Positions 53,757 through 62,529 are shown, counted from the first letter of the stretch. The stretch is 64,000 nt of DNA from JAVVHH01 sp964657565 (GCA_964657565.1 CAZZVQ010000005.1:25915-89914), one strand, 5' to 3'. The notes: generated by a model not told the origin, from the letters alone. Program-made: numbers and translations.

Positions 53757-54218
53757 ATGAAAAGCGAACGAGCGTCGAAAGAACAAACACGTGAGACCCA
53801 TACGGGAAGGATTCGTCAAAATCAATCTAAGCTCACATTTGTATTTGCTGCTCTATTGTTCAACGTTCAGACTATGACAAGGCTGGAATCGGTGAGAAAT
53901 ATAACGAATGGCTTCGATTTCGAGTATTTTGAGCGCATGAAGGGAGATCAAGCCCAGATAGCACGAACTTTTTTGCTTGAGAGGTTTCCGATCAATTCTG
54001 AAGCGAAGGTCGCCGTCGAGTACGTTCAAGCTGGAGGTGCTAAATGCACGTTCACCGGCGACCGAGAGTACAAATACTATTTCTGTCATTACACGAGAGT
54101 TGGGCGGGGCCTCATGGCGCTTGTTTCATCGATAGACTGGAAAATAATCTTAATCACCGACGACTCAGGAAGCGTATTGCAGAATATATCGGTCGGCCGA
54201 GAAGTTTCTGGTTCATAA
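53757..54218 (+). CDS. Hypothetical protein, lower-GC orphan gene
   Basis: A 153-residue protein, not recognised. After a charged start it has a hydrophobic stretch (LTFVFAALLF) that could be a signal or membrane anchor, then a soluble domain with two cysteines (AKCTF and YFCHYTR) and the WKIILITDDSGSVL segment. This ending resembles small secreted or lipid-anchored hypothetical proteins seen in Proteobacteria. The DNA from about 53820 is clearly more AT-rich than its neighbours, which suggests transfer. ATG 53757 is likely, ATG 53874 is possible. Confidence 0.5.
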   Translation: MKSERASKEQTRETHTGRIRQNQSKLTFVFAALLFNVQTMTRLESVRNITNGFDFEYFERMKGDQAQIARTFLLERFPINSEAKVAVEYVQAGGAKCTFTGDREYKYYFCHYTRVGRGLMALVSSIDWKIILITDDSGSVLQNISVGREVSGS

Positions 54219-54468
54219 AACGGATCGTTGCAGCCGGTCTGCGCGATGTAGAAGATGGCGCCGGCGACTTCGCGCAGCTGCGCACAGAACTTCTACTCTT
54301 CGTCCGTGCTGTCACTTGCATAATGCAGGTGATGGCTCCGCCCCTGAAATCCCTTCCGCGTCCTCATGCTTTGGCAAACGCCCCTTCGGACCAGGGCGGA
54401 TCGCAAACGCTTGACGAGACTCGAACCATCATTGCGCGCTGGAGCCGGCCCGGCGCCAGCACGAACCA
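54219..54468. other. Short non-coding stretch before the DUF2252 stop
   Basis: I see no gene in these 250 bases. At the right end, a 10-base direct repeat (CGAACCATCA) at 54422-54431 and 54462-54471 flanks an imperfect GC-rich hairpin at 54439-54460. There is no T tract, so it is not a typical intrinsic terminator. Confidence 0.45.
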
Positions 54469-55698
54469 TCAAGCCGCGTCGGTCAACGCCCAGCGGCGGC
54501 AATGCTGCAGATAAGCCGCCTCGTGGGCGGCCACCAAATCGACGACGCTATTCCACAACCATGACGGCGCATCCAGCGATTGAGGCCGGTTGCGCCCGAG
54601 TTCCTCGAGCCAGGCTGCCCGGGCGGTCGCGCCGAGTTGCCTGGCATGACCGCAGCCGACGACATGGGCGAGAAACTCGGCCACGTCCATGGCCTCCGCC
54701 CGCGTGAGGTGCTCGATCTCCAGCTTGAGGTCCTGCGGCAGCAATTCGCGCACGAAGACCGATTTGCCCAGCAGGCGAGCCGCCAGCATCCGACCGCCGA
54801 GAAACGGCGACAGATGACGCGCTCCGGTCACGACACGCTCGGCATGGTCGTGCGGCATCTCGGCTTCGTCGCGGCGTGGCGCGGCGGCCGCGATCGCTTC
54901 TTTGACGTCCATCAGACAATGCCGTTCCTGCCGGCCCTCGCCGACTCCGACCAGCACCGCCAGCCGGAGCCGGCCGAGCGAGCTGCATCCCTTGCGCCAA
55001 TACGCCACATCCAGGACCCGCACCGGGGCGCCATCGTCGCGCTTGCGCAGCGACGTCACCAGTCGGCGTAGATCCGCGGTGGCGAACAACGCCTCGGCCG
55101 CTTGGCGCTCCTCCGAAAGCAGCGGCCAGAACCGCTTGCCGAGTGGGATCACCGGCTCGACCCCTTCGATACGCTCGTCGGCGAGATGCTTCCACGAGCG
55201 ACCTGCCGCGGCCCGCATCACCTGCCGGATCGTTTTCGGCATCAAGGCCGCCATCTGGGGTGTCTCGCCCTGGGCGTCGGGATGGAACGCCGCCTCGTAG
55301 CCGTGGATCATGCGTTCGAGCATATGCGCCGTGGTCACTCCCGGCAGATCGGACCCGCGCGCCGCCATGGCGAGCGAGAGCCCGAGTCGGATCATGTCGT
55401 GGGCCGGGTTACCGATGACGGTCTGGTCGAGGTCACGCACCTGGATGGCCAACTCGCCGTCGGCGCTGGCGACGGGCCCAAGATTGCCCACGTGGCAATC
55501 GCCGCAGATCCACACGGGCGGCCCTTCCGGCAGCGTGACCCGGCTCGACGCCTCGAGCCACTGGTAAAATCGAACCGTGCTGCCGCGCACATAGGCATGC
55601 GCCGAGGCTGCCATCTTCCGGTTGCGCTCAGCCGTCAGCGCCGCTTCGCGCCCCGACGGCGCAATCGCCTCAGCTTTCATCGGAGGCGCCGCCCGCAT
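54469..55698 (-). CDS. DUF2252 family protein
   Basis: A 409-residue protein of the DUF2252 family, related to kinase-like folds but of unknown function. The CGDCHVGNLG and RDLDQTVIGNPAHDMIRLGLSLA segments correspond to the conserved GDxHxxNFG and DFDxxxxGPxxxDlxRL motifs. The start is taken as 55698; 55680 is an alternative. A longer frame reaches into the tRNA gene and is rejected. It stands alone between the orphan gene and tRNA-Ala. Confidence 0.8.
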   Translation of the reverse strand: MRAAPPMKAEAIAPSGREAALTAERNRKMAASAHAYVRGSTVRFYQWLEASSRVTLPEGPPVWICGDCHVGNLGPVASADGELAIQVRDLDQTVIGNPAHDMIRLGLSLAMAARGSDLPGVTTAHMLERMIHGYEAAFHPDAQGETPQMAALMPKTIRQVMRAAAGRSWKHLADERIEGVEPVIPLGKRFWPLLSEERQAAEALFATADLRRLVTSLRKRDDGAPVRVLDVAYWRKGCSSLGRLRLAVLVGVGEGRQERHCLMDVKEAIAAAAPRRDEAEMPHDHAERVVTGARHLSPFLGGRMLAARLLGKSVFVRELLPQDLKLEIEHLTRAEAMDVAEFLAHVVGCGHARQLGATARAAWLEELGRNRPQSLDAPSWLWNSVVDLVAAHEAAYLQHCRRWALTDAA

Positions 55699-55735
55699 CC
55701 TGTTTCCGAGAAGATCATGATCATCTATCACCGGA

Positions 55736-55811
55736 TGGTGGAGCTGAGGGGAATCGAACCCCTGACCTCCTGAATGCCATTCAGGCGCTCTCCCAACTGA
55801 GCTACAGCCCC
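55736..55811 (-). tRNA. tRNA-Ala (anticodon GGC)
   Basis: The minus strand reads GGGGCTGTAGCTCAGTTGGG at the 5' end, a full D arm, an anticodon stem CCTGA/TCAGG with loop ATGGCAT (anticodon GGC), and a T arm with GGTTCGATTCC. The acceptor stem GGGGCTG pairs with CAGCTCC, discriminator A, and CCA is encoded at the 3' end (55736-55738). The 3' end points towards the accessory region. Confidence 0.95.
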
Positions 55812-55891
55812 ATCCGCTCGGGAAGGCGCGCATATACCGTCGTGTTAGGCTGGCGGCAATCCCTTTCGGGCGCGGCCGCCAGCGTAAAGCG

Positions 55892-56575
55892 TCAGGCTGA
55901 TACGCGCTGCTCGGGAGCCGCCCGGCTGCCGAGGGCGTTGCCGAGATGGAAATCGGCTTCCGTCTTGGACCGTAGCTCCTCGATCGTCACACCGGGAGCC
56001 ATCTCCAGCAACGTCAACCCATCCTGTCCCGGCTGGTCGACGGCAAGGACGCAGAGGTCGGTCACGATCAGGCTGACGACCCCGGCGCCGGTGAGCGGCA
56101 GGTTGCAGCGCTTGAGGATCTTGGGCGCACCCTTGGCAGTATGCTCCATCAGGACCACGCATCTGCCGACGCCCGCGACCAAATCCATCGCACCGCCCAT
56201 GCCCTTGACCATCTTGCCCGGCACCATCCAGTTTGCCAGGTCGCCGTTCTCGGCCACCTGCAGCGCACCGAGGATGCTGATGGCGATGTGGCCGCCACGG
56301 ATCATGCCGAAGCTCTGCGCGCTGTCGAAGATGCTCGTGGTGGGGAGCATGGTGACGGTCTGCTTGCCGGCATTGATGAGGTCGGCGTCCTCCTCGCCCT
56401 CATACGGGAAGGGACCGATGCCCAGCATCCCATTCTCGCTATGGAGCTGGACGCTGATCCCGTCCGGGATGTGGTTGGCCACCAAAGTGGGGATACCGAT
56501 GCCAAGGTTGACGTACATGCCATCCTCGAGCTCGCGGGCAGCGCGGGCGGCCATTTCGTCGCGGGTCCAAGCCAT
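55892..56575 (-). CDS. scoB: CoA-transferase subunit B (3-oxoacid CoA-transferase)
   Basis: A 227-residue B subunit of a class I CoA transferase. The catalytic glutamate is in SENGMLGIGP (ENG motif); NLGIGIPT and GGHIAISILGA also fit. It follows the A-subunit gene by 11 bases. The pair should move CoA from succinyl-CoA to acetoacetate or 3-oxoadipate. The exact acid is not certain. Confidence 0.88.
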   Translation of the reverse strand: MAWTRDEMAARAARELEDGMYVNLGIGIPTLVANHIPDGISVQLHSENGMLGIGPFPYEGEEDADLINAGKQTVTMLPTTSIFDSAQSFGMIRGGHIAISILGALQVAENGDLANWMVPGKMVKGMGGAMDLVAGVGRCVVLMEHTAKGAPKILKRCNLPLTGAGVVSLIVTDLCVLAVDQPGQDGLTLLEMAPGVTIEELRSKTEADFHLGNALGSRAAPEQRVSA

Positions 56576-56586
56576 TCTGGTGGCTC

Positions 56587-57333
56587 CTATGCTGGCAGTG
56601 ATTCGGTGCCGGCGGCGGCCGGGGCCGCGTCGGCGCGCTTGCGGATGGTGCGCTGCTCGATCCGTTTCTCCGGATTGGCGACGTGGATCATCCGTTTGAC
56701 GAAGATGCCCGGGGTGATGATGTGGTCCGGGTCGATCTCGCCGGGCTGGACGAGATGTTCGACTTCGGCGACGGTCACCTTGGCGGCGGTGGCCATCGGC
56801 GGATTGAAGTTCCGCGCCGTGCGCCGGTAGATCAAGTTGCCCTCGGTGTCGCCCTTCCAGGCGTGCACGATGGCGAGGTCGGCGACGATGCCCGTTTCCA
56901 TGATGTAGCGGTGACCGTTGAACTCGCGCTCTTCCTTCCCTTCGGCGATCTTGGTGCCGGCGCCGGTGCGGGTGAAGAACGCCGGGATCCCCGCGCCGCC
57001 GGCACGGATGCGCTCGGCGAGCGTGCCTTGCGGGTTAAACTCGATCTCGAGCTCGCCAGCGAGATACTGCTTCATGAACGTGGCGTTCTCGCCGACATAG
57101 GAGCTGATCATCTTCTTGACCTGCCGCGTCTGCAGCAGGATGCCGAGCCCGGCATCGTCGATGCCCGCATTGTTGGACACGAAGGTCAGGTCCTTGACCC
57201 CGCTCTCCTTGATGGCCTCGATCAATGCGGATGGGATGCCGCAGAGGCCGAAGCCCCCGGCCATGATGAGCATGCCGTCGTGGAGCAAACCAGCCAGCGC
57301 GGCCGTGGCATCCGGGTACACCTTGTTCGCCAT
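56587..57333 (-). CDS. scoA: CoA-transferase subunit A (3-oxoacid CoA-transferase)
   Basis: A 248-residue A subunit. GGFGLCGIP near residue 26, the FVSNNAG and YVGENATFMKQY segments and the long GTLAERIRAGGAG region match the succinyl-CoA:3-ketoacid group. It is followed by the B subunit. The gene may be used in acetoacetate or 3-oxoadipate metabolism, and could serve the aromatic operon, though it sits beyond the tRNA. Confidence 0.88.
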   Translation of the reverse strand: MANKVYPDATAALAGLLHDGMLIMAGGFGLCGIPSALIEAIKESGVKDLTFVSNNAGIDDAGLGILLQTRQVKKMISSYVGENATFMKQYLAGELEIEFNPQGTLAERIRAGGAGIPAFFTRTGAGTKIAEGKEEREFNGHRYIMETGIVADLAIVHAWKGDTEGNLIYRRTARNFNPPMATAAKVTVAEVEHLVQPGEIDPDHIITPGIFVKRMIHVANPEKRIEQRTIRKRADAAPAAAGTESLPA

Positions 57334-57355
57334 TTCTCTCCCTTACCTTAAGGTC

Positions 57356-57928
57356 TCACGCCTCGAGACTGCCATGTTGCCGGAGGAAGCCGAGCAAAGC
57401 GAGCATCGGCAAACCGAGAATGGCGGCATACTCGCCCTCGATGGCGTCGAAAAGCTGGATGCCGAGCCCCTCCAGGCGGTACGCGCCGACGCTGGTCAGC
57501 AACGCCTCACCCTCGGCGGCGAGATAGCTTTCCAGAAAGGCGGTGCTGAACGGGCGCATCCGCAAGGTCGGGCGGGCAACGTGGTGCCAGATCTCCTGAC
57601 CGTCGCGATGGCACACCACCGCGGTGACCAGCGTATGGCTGCGGTCGCGCAGTCGCAGCAGCTGGGCGCGGGCCTCATCCAGGTCCGCCGGCTTGTCGAA
57701 CCATTCGTCGCCGCAGACCAGGAGCTGGTCGGCACCGATGACCAGGTCGTCGCTGCGGATCCGGGCCGCCTTCATCCCGGCGAGGGTGAGCGCGCACTCG
57801 TCCGGCCCGTTCTCGCGCAGGGAGTCCTTGACGGCGGCCTCGTCGATGCGGGCGGGCCGCTGCTCGAAGGCCAACCCGGCCGCCCGCAGCAACGCCGCGC
57901 GGGCGCCGGATTGGCTGGCGAGGATCAT
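57356..57928 (-). CDS. maf: Maf family nucleotide pyrophosphatase
   Basis: A 190-residue Maf/YceF-type protein, a nucleoside triphosphate pyrophosphatase that removes modified or excess nucleotides. The opening ILASQSGARAALL corresponds to the ASxSPRR phosphate loop, with Gly-Ala where Pro-Arg is usual. DLVIGADQLLV and KPADLDEARAQL follow. Start ATG 57928; an upstream extension overlaps the regulator gene. It starts 10 bases after the PPDK-regulator gene, the usual arrangement in Alphaproteobacteria. Confidence 0.85.
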   Translation of the reverse strand: MILASQSGARAALLRAAGLAFEQRPARIDEAAVKDSLRENGPDECALTLAGMKAARIRSDDLVIGADQLLVCGDEWFDKPADLDEARAQLLRLRDRSHTLVTAVVCHRDGQEIWHHVARPTLRMRPFSTAFLESYLAAEGEALLTSVGAYRLEGLGIQLFDAIEGEYAAILGLPMLALLGFLRQHGSLEA

Positions 57929-57938
57929 GTGCGGCCGA

Positions 57939-58811
57939 TCATGTGGCTGGCAGCGGCGGCAGTGCGGCCTTGCGGCGGCGCTCGTGCCAGGCATCCATCA
58001 ATTGCAGCACGGTCGCCGCGGTCTCCTCGATCGAGCGCCGGGTCACGTCGATGACCGGCCAGCCGCGGCGGGTGCAGAGGCGCCGGGCCCAGAGCAGCTC
58101 GGCCTTGACGGCTTCCACGTCGACATAGTCGGTCTGCTCGGTGCGGATCCGGCCGGTGTCGCCGCCATGGCCGATCAACTTGAGACGATGCCGGCGGATC
58201 TCGATCAGCGCCAGCGGGTCGAGGGTGAGGCCGACCACGGGGACTCGAGGCTCCTCCAGCCCGGGCGGATCCGGCGTGCCGGGTACCAGTGGGACGTTGG
58301 CAGCCTTGACGCCGCGGTTGGCGAGATAGAACGAGGTCGGCGTCTTGCTGCTGCGCGACACGCCGACCACGACCACGTCCGCCTCGGCCAACCCGGCCTG
58401 CGCCTGCCCGTCATCATGCGCCAACACATAATGCATGGCGTCGATGCGCCGGAAATAGTCGGCATCGAGCACATATTGTCGGCCCGGGCGGGATTGCGCC
58501 TTCTCGCCGATATGCTCCTGCAACAGGGTGAGCACCGGGTCGAGCACGTTGATCACCGGGACGCCCAGCCGATGGCACGTCTTCTCGAGATCGTCGCGCA
58601 AGGCCTTGTCGATCACGGTCGAGAGCACCGGACCGGGATCGGCCTCGATGCCCTCCAGCACGCGATGGAGCTGGAACCGGGTCCGGATCAGGCTCCAGCG
58701 GTGATACTGGATACTGACGTGCTCGAATTGAGACACTGTCGCGCGGGCGATGCTGTTGAGGGTCTCGCCGGTCGCGTCAGAGACCAGATGCAGGTCGATG
58801 CGATGCTCCAT
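57939..58811 (-). CDS. Pyruvate, phosphate dikinase regulatory protein (DUF299 family kinase/pyrophosphorylase)
   Basis: A 290-residue bifunctional kinase-phosphorylase that controls PPDK or PEP synthetase by reversible phosphorylation with ADP and phosphate. HLVSDATGET at the start and the P-loop GVSRSSKTPTSFYLANRG near residue 150 are the hallmarks. It diverges from hemE, and the 284-base gap between them must hold both promoters. Confidence 0.92.
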   Translation of the reverse strand: MEHRIDLHLVSDATGETLNSIARATVSQFEHVSIQYHRWSLIRTRFQLHRVLEGIEADPGPVLSTVIDKALRDDLEKTCHRLGVPVINVLDPVLTLLQEHIGEKAQSRPGRQYVLDADYFRRIDAMHYVLAHDDGQAQAGLAEADVVVVGVSRSSKTPTSFYLANRGVKAANVPLVPGTPDPPGLEEPRVPVVGLTLDPLALIEIRRHRLKLIGHGGDTGRIRTEQTDYVDVEAVKAELLWARRLCTRRGWPVIDVTRRSIEETAATVLQLMDAWHERRRKAALPPLPAT

Positions 58812-59095
58812 GGGAGCGAGGATAACGGGGATAAGCCGGGTTTGGCAGGGGTCGCCGTCGCGCCGCTGGGGACGGGCGTGGATTAATTCGCAGCAGCGGA
58901 GTACGCGGGACAGATTGTCTTCAGACCGCCCCGCCCTGCGCGGGACTCCGAGAGGCCGGGCGGCGTCAGAGCCTTGCGAGGCGACGTTGCTGTGGATAAG
59001 GGAGGGACAAAGCGCGCATTACCGGGTACCCCTGGTTTAACAATGCCTATTGCCTCCCCTCCAAGGTTCTTAAGATTCTCTTTAGAAGGATCCTG
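58812..59095. promoter_or_regulatory. Divergent promoter region of PPDK regulator and hemE
   Basis: No gene is supported here. AGAAGGA at 59085-59091 is the hemE ribosome site. TTGCCT (59050) and TAAGAT (59071) lie 15 bases apart and are a weak sigma-70-like pair; this is only a suggestion. A palindromic GGGTACCC sits near 59025. No T-tailed hairpin is visible. Confidence 0.3.
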
Positions 59096-60121
59096 ATGTC
59101 TCACCCCGTTATGCGCGTCCTTGCCGGAGACGAGGTCTGGCCGCCGCCGATGTGGCTCATGCGGCAGGCGGGCCGGTATCTGCCGGAGTATCGCAAGGTG
59201 CGCGCCGAGGCCGGGGATTTCATCGCGCTCTGCACGGCGCCGAAGCTGGCCGCGGAGGTGACGCTGCAGCCGATCCGGCGCTATGGTTTCGACGCGGCGA
59301 TCCTGTTCAGCGACATCCTGATCCTGCCCTGGGCCCTGGGCTACGGGCTGCAATTCAAGGAAGGCGAAGGCCCCGTGCTGCCGCGGCTCGAGGACGAGGC
59401 CGGGCTCGCCACGCTGGATCCGGGCCGGGTGGCCGGCGCGATCGAGCCGATCTTGGAGACGGTGCGGCGCTGCCGCGAGGGGCTGGGGCCGGAGACGGTG
59501 CTGATCGGCTTCGCCGGCGGGCCGTTCACGGTGGCCTGCTACATGGTCGAAGGCGGCGGCTCGAAGGAGCATGCCCGGGTGCGCACCATGGCGCAGGCGC
59601 GGCCGGAGCTGCTGGACCGGCTGATCGACACGCTGACCGAGAGCACGATCGAGTATCTGTCGGCCCAGGCCGATGCCGGGGCGCAGGTGCTCAAGGTGTT
59701 CGATAGCTGGGCGGGCGTCCTGTCGCCGCGGCTGTTCGAGCGGTATGTGACGGCGCCGACCCGGCGGATCGTGCAGGCGTTGAAGATCCGGCATCCAGAC
59801 GTGCCGGTCATCGGCTTCCCGCGGTTGGCCGGGTTGGGGGCCGGGGCGTATGCGGCCAGCGCCGGGTTGCAGGGGGTGGCGTTCGATACCGGGGCCGATT
59901 TGACGGTCGCCTTGTCGCTGGTGCCGCCGGGCGTGGCGACGCAAGGCAATCTCGACCCGATGGCGCTGGTGGCGGGCGGGGCGGCGCTGGAAGCGGAGGC
60001 GCGCGCGGTGCTGGAGGCAGTGCGGGGACGGCCGCATATCTTCAATCTCGGGCACGGGATCGTGCCGCAAACACCGCCCGAGCACGTGGCGCAACTGGTC
60101 CGGCATGTCCGTGCAGCCTGA
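59096..60121 (+). CDS. hemE: Uroporphyrinogen decarboxylase
   Basis: A 341-residue enzyme that decarboxylates uroporphyrinogen III to coproporphyrinogen III. PMWLMRQAGRYLPEYR near residue 18, FSDILILPWALG and GFAGGPFTVACYMVEGGGS are invariant. ATG 59096 with AGAAGGA 4 bases upstream. First gene of the hemE-hemH-HAD-hemJ run. Confidence 0.96.
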   Translation: MSHPVMRVLAGDEVWPPPMWLMRQAGRYLPEYRKVRAEAGDFIALCTAPKLAAEVTLQPIRRYGFDAAILFSDILILPWALGYGLQFKEGEGPVLPRLEDEAGLATLDPGRVAGAIEPILETVRRCREGLGPETVLIGFAGGPFTVACYMVEGGGSKEHARVRTMAQARPELLDRLIDTLTESTIEYLSAQADAGAQVLKVFDSWAGVLSPRLFERYVTAPTRRIVQALKIRHPDVPVIGFPRLAGLGAGAYAASAGLQGVAFDTGADLTVALSLVPPGVATQGNLDPMALVAGGAALEAEARAVLEAVRGRPHIFNLGHGIVPQTPPEHVAQLVRHVRAA

Positions 60122-60164
60122 AGGTCCGCTTGACGAAACATCCGGCCTGGCCACTTTGGAGACG

Positions 60165-61250
60165 ATGTCGCAGCGGAAGATAGCGGTCGTCCTGTTCAAC
60201 CTGGGCGGCCCGGATCGGATCGAATCGGTGAAGCCGTTCCTGCTGAACCTGTTCCGCGACCCCGCCATCCTGCGGGTGCCGCCGTTCGTGCGGCCGTTTC
60301 TGGCGCGGTTGATCGCCACGCTCCGGGTCAAGGCCGCCAGCGAGAACTATGCGATCCTCGGCGGCAAGAGCCCCTTGCTCGAGCTGACCGAGGAGCAGGC
60401 GCGCGCCCTCGAAGCGCGGGTACCGGGTACCAAATGCTTCGTCGCGATGCGGTATTGGCACCCGTTCAGCCTCGAGGCGGCCCGCCAGGTCAAGGCGTGG
60501 GACCCCGACGAGATCGTCCTGCTGCCGCTGTATCCGCACTACTCGACCACGACGACGGGCAGCAGCCTGACCGAATGGCGGGAGGCGGCAGCCCAGGTGG
60601 GGCTGGCGAAGCCGACGAGCACGCTGTGCTGCTACCACTCGGATTCCGGGTTCCTGGCCGCGACGACGGCGATCGTCCGGCGCAGCTATCAGGAGGCGCG
60701 GGCGGAACTCGCGCCGAAGATCGGGCTGCGGGTGCTGTTCTCGGCGCACGGCTTGCCGGAGATCATCATCAAGCAGGGCGACCCCTACCAGTTCCAGGTC
60801 GAGCGGACCGTCGCCGGGGTCGTCCGGATGCTGGACATGCCCGAGCTGGATTCGGCGGTCTGCTACCAATCACGGGCGACGCCGCAGAAATGGATCGGCC
60901 CGAGCACCGAGGAAGAGATCGAGCGCGCGGTGCACGACAAGGTGGCGGTCCTGGTGGTGCCGATCGCCTTCGTGTCCGAGCATTCGGAGACGCTCGTCGA
61001 GCTCGACGTCGAGTACCGCGAGTTGGCGGAAAAGGCGGGCATCGCCGGCTATTTCCGGGCGCCGACGCAAAATAGCGACGCCGCGTTCATCGATGCGCTG
61101 GGCGAACTCACCGAAGCGGCGTTGGGCCGCGGCCCCGGCCTGTGTAGCTTCGTGGGGGGGCGGACCTGCCCGAAGCCATTCGGCGACTGTCCGCACGCAA
61201 AAGCGGGCGTGGCGCCGGAGCTGGCGTCGCAACTCGTCGTAACCGCATGA
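60165..61250 (+). CDS. hemH: Ferrochelatase
   Basis: A 361-residue enzyme that inserts iron into protoporphyrin IX. VVLFNLGGP at the N-terminus, PLYPHYSTTTTGS, the metal-site LFSAHGLPE and CYQSRATPQKWIGPSTE, and FVSEHSETLVELD are conserved. Near the end, Cys327, Cys335 and Cys342 (with CC at TLCCYHS) resemble the pattern of bacterial ferrochelatases with a [2Fe-2S] cluster. The start is ATG 60165; ATG 60105, inside hemE, is possible. Confidence 0.95.
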   Translation: MSQRKIAVVLFNLGGPDRIESVKPFLLNLFRDPAILRVPPFVRPFLARLIATLRVKAASENYAILGGKSPLLELTEEQARALEARVPGTKCFVAMRYWHPFSLEAARQVKAWDPDEIVLLPLYPHYSTTTTGSSLTEWREAAAQVGLAKPTSTLCCYHSDSGFLAATTAIVRRSYQEARAELAPKIGLRVLFSAHGLPEIIIKQGDPYQFQVERTVAGVVRMLDMPELDSAVCYQSRATPQKWIGPSTEEEIERAVHDKVAVLVVPIAFVSEHSETLVELDVEYRELAEKAGIAGYFRAPTQNSDAAFIDALGELTEAALGRGPGLCSFVGGRTCPKPFGDCPHAKAGVAPELASQLVVTA

Positions 61251-61927
61251 GCTTTCCGCCGTCGCTACCGCTGCAATTGGTGATCTTCGATTGCGACGGC
61301 GTGCTGGTCGACAGCGAGGGACCGTCGAACCGGGCGGTGGCCGAGGAGGTGACCAAGCTCGGCTGGGTGATGGACGAGGCGGAGAGCATGCGGCAGTTCG
61401 TCGGCTTTCGGCTCGAAGCGATGCCGCCGGTGATCGCGGCGCGGATCGGGCGGGATGTGCCGGACGGCTGGGTGGAGCTGATGCGCGCCCGGATCATCGC
61501 CGTGCTGGCGGCCGAGCTCGAGCTGATGCCGGGGGTGGCCGAGGTGTTGGCGGCGATCGCCAAGATGGGCCTGCCGTGCCGGGTCGCGTCGAACAGCAGC
61601 ATGCGCGAGATGGAAGCGAAGTTCGGACGCACCGGGCTGCTGCATCTGCTGGAGCGGGCGCATAGCGCGGACGAGGTCGAGCGGGGCAAGCCGGCGCCCG
61701 ATGTGTTCCTGCGTGCCGCTGCGGCCGAGGGGATCGCGCCGGGGGCGTGCCTGGTGATCGAGGACAGCGTGCCGGGCACCGAGGCGGCGGTGGCGGCCGG
61801 TATGGCGTGCCTGTGTCTGGTGCCGCATGGCGATGGGGCGGCGCAGAAGGCGGCGGGCGGGACGGTGATCCGGTCGCTGTCCGAGGTGCCGGCGCTGGTG
61901 CAGGGCGCGATGCGGCAGGCGGCATGA
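61247..61927 (+). CDS. HAD-superfamily hydrolase (phosphoglucomutase/phosphatase-like)
   Basis: A 226-residue HAD hydrolase. The nucleophile motif FDCDGVLVDSE is near residue 14, motif II is VASNSSM, the Lys is in GKPAPDVF and the acidic motif IEDSVPGTEAA. Sugar phosphates are usual substrates. It overlaps hemH and hemJ by 4 bases each, so it is co-translated with the haem genes. The reason is unknown. Confidence 0.88.
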   Translation: MSFPPSLPLQLVIFDCDGVLVDSEGPSNRAVAEEVTKLGWVMDEAESMRQFVGFRLEAMPPVIAARIGRDVPDGWVELMRARIIAVLAAELELMPGVAEVLAAIAKMGLPCRVASNSSMREMEAKFGRTGLLHLLERAHSADEVERGKPAPDVFLRAAAAEGIAPGACLVIEDSVPGTEAAVAAGMACLCLVPHGDGAAQKAAGGTVIRSLSEVPALVQGAMRQAA

Positions 61928-62379
61928 TCTGGTCGGTGCTCTCGGCGGCGTATCCCTGGACCAAATCGTTCCACGTCATTTCGGTCATCGCCTGGATGGC
62001 GGCGCTGTTCTACCTGCCGCGTCTGTTCGTCTACCACTGCGCGCTGCCCCGGGGATCGGCCGAGAGCGAGCGGTTCAAGATCATGGAACGCCGATTGTTC
62101 AAGCAGATCATGAACCCGGCCATGATGGCGACGTGGTCGTTCGGCCTGCTGCTGGTCCTGACGCCCGGCGTGGTGTCGTGGTGGCCGCTCAATTGGTGGC
62201 ACGTCAAGTTTCTGGCGGTGATCCTGATGTCGGGATTTCATGGCGCTTGCAGCAAGTGGCGGAAGAACTTCCTGCAGGACCGCAACCAGAAGGACCACAA
62301 ATTCTATCGCTATGCCAATGAGGTTCCGACCGTGCTGATGGTCATTGTGGTGATCATGGCGATTGCTAAACCATTTTAG
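61924..62379 (+). CDS. hemJ: Protoporphyrinogen IX oxidase HemJ
   Basis: A 151-residue membrane protein of four helices that oxidises protoporphyrinogen IX. SFHVISVIAWMAALFYLPRLFVYH carries the invariant His and Arg, and WHVKFLAVILMSGFH has the lysine and histidine of the second pair. It lies between HAD and rho, the common order in Rhodospirillales and relatives. Confidence 0.93.
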   Translation: MIWSVLSAAYPWTKSFHVISVIAWMAALFYLPRLFVYHCALPRGSAESERFKIMERRLFKQIMNPAMMATWSFGLLLVLTPGVVSWWPLNWWHVKFLAVILMSGFHGACSKWRKNFLQDRNQKDHKFYRYANEVPTVLMVIVVIMAIAKPF

Positions 62380-62529
62380 GCTCTTGACGACCGGGCTCCA
62401 GGATGCCAACTGGTGGGCGTCGCGATGAGGGCCGTCCTGGCCCGGATCATCCTTCTCCCCCATCGGGTTGGCGTCCCGGCAATAGCGAGCGGCGCCTCTT
62501 CCTCCATTCTCTCCCTATAAGGCGACCGA

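Noticed and set aside
54366..54707. Plus-strand frame over the DUF2252 gene end
   Set aside because: It is rich in Arg/Pro as expected of a shadow frame and lacks a family; the minus-strand DUF2252 gene explains the sequence.
55699..55833. Longer N-terminus of the DUF2252 gene reading into tRNA-Ala
   Set aside because: The extra codons translate the tRNA itself; the conserved domain does not need them and a start at 55698 or 55680 is available.
60105..60164. Earlier hemH start inside hemE
   Set aside because: It adds 20 residues not conserved in ferrochelatases and has no clear ribosome site, though it cannot be excluded.
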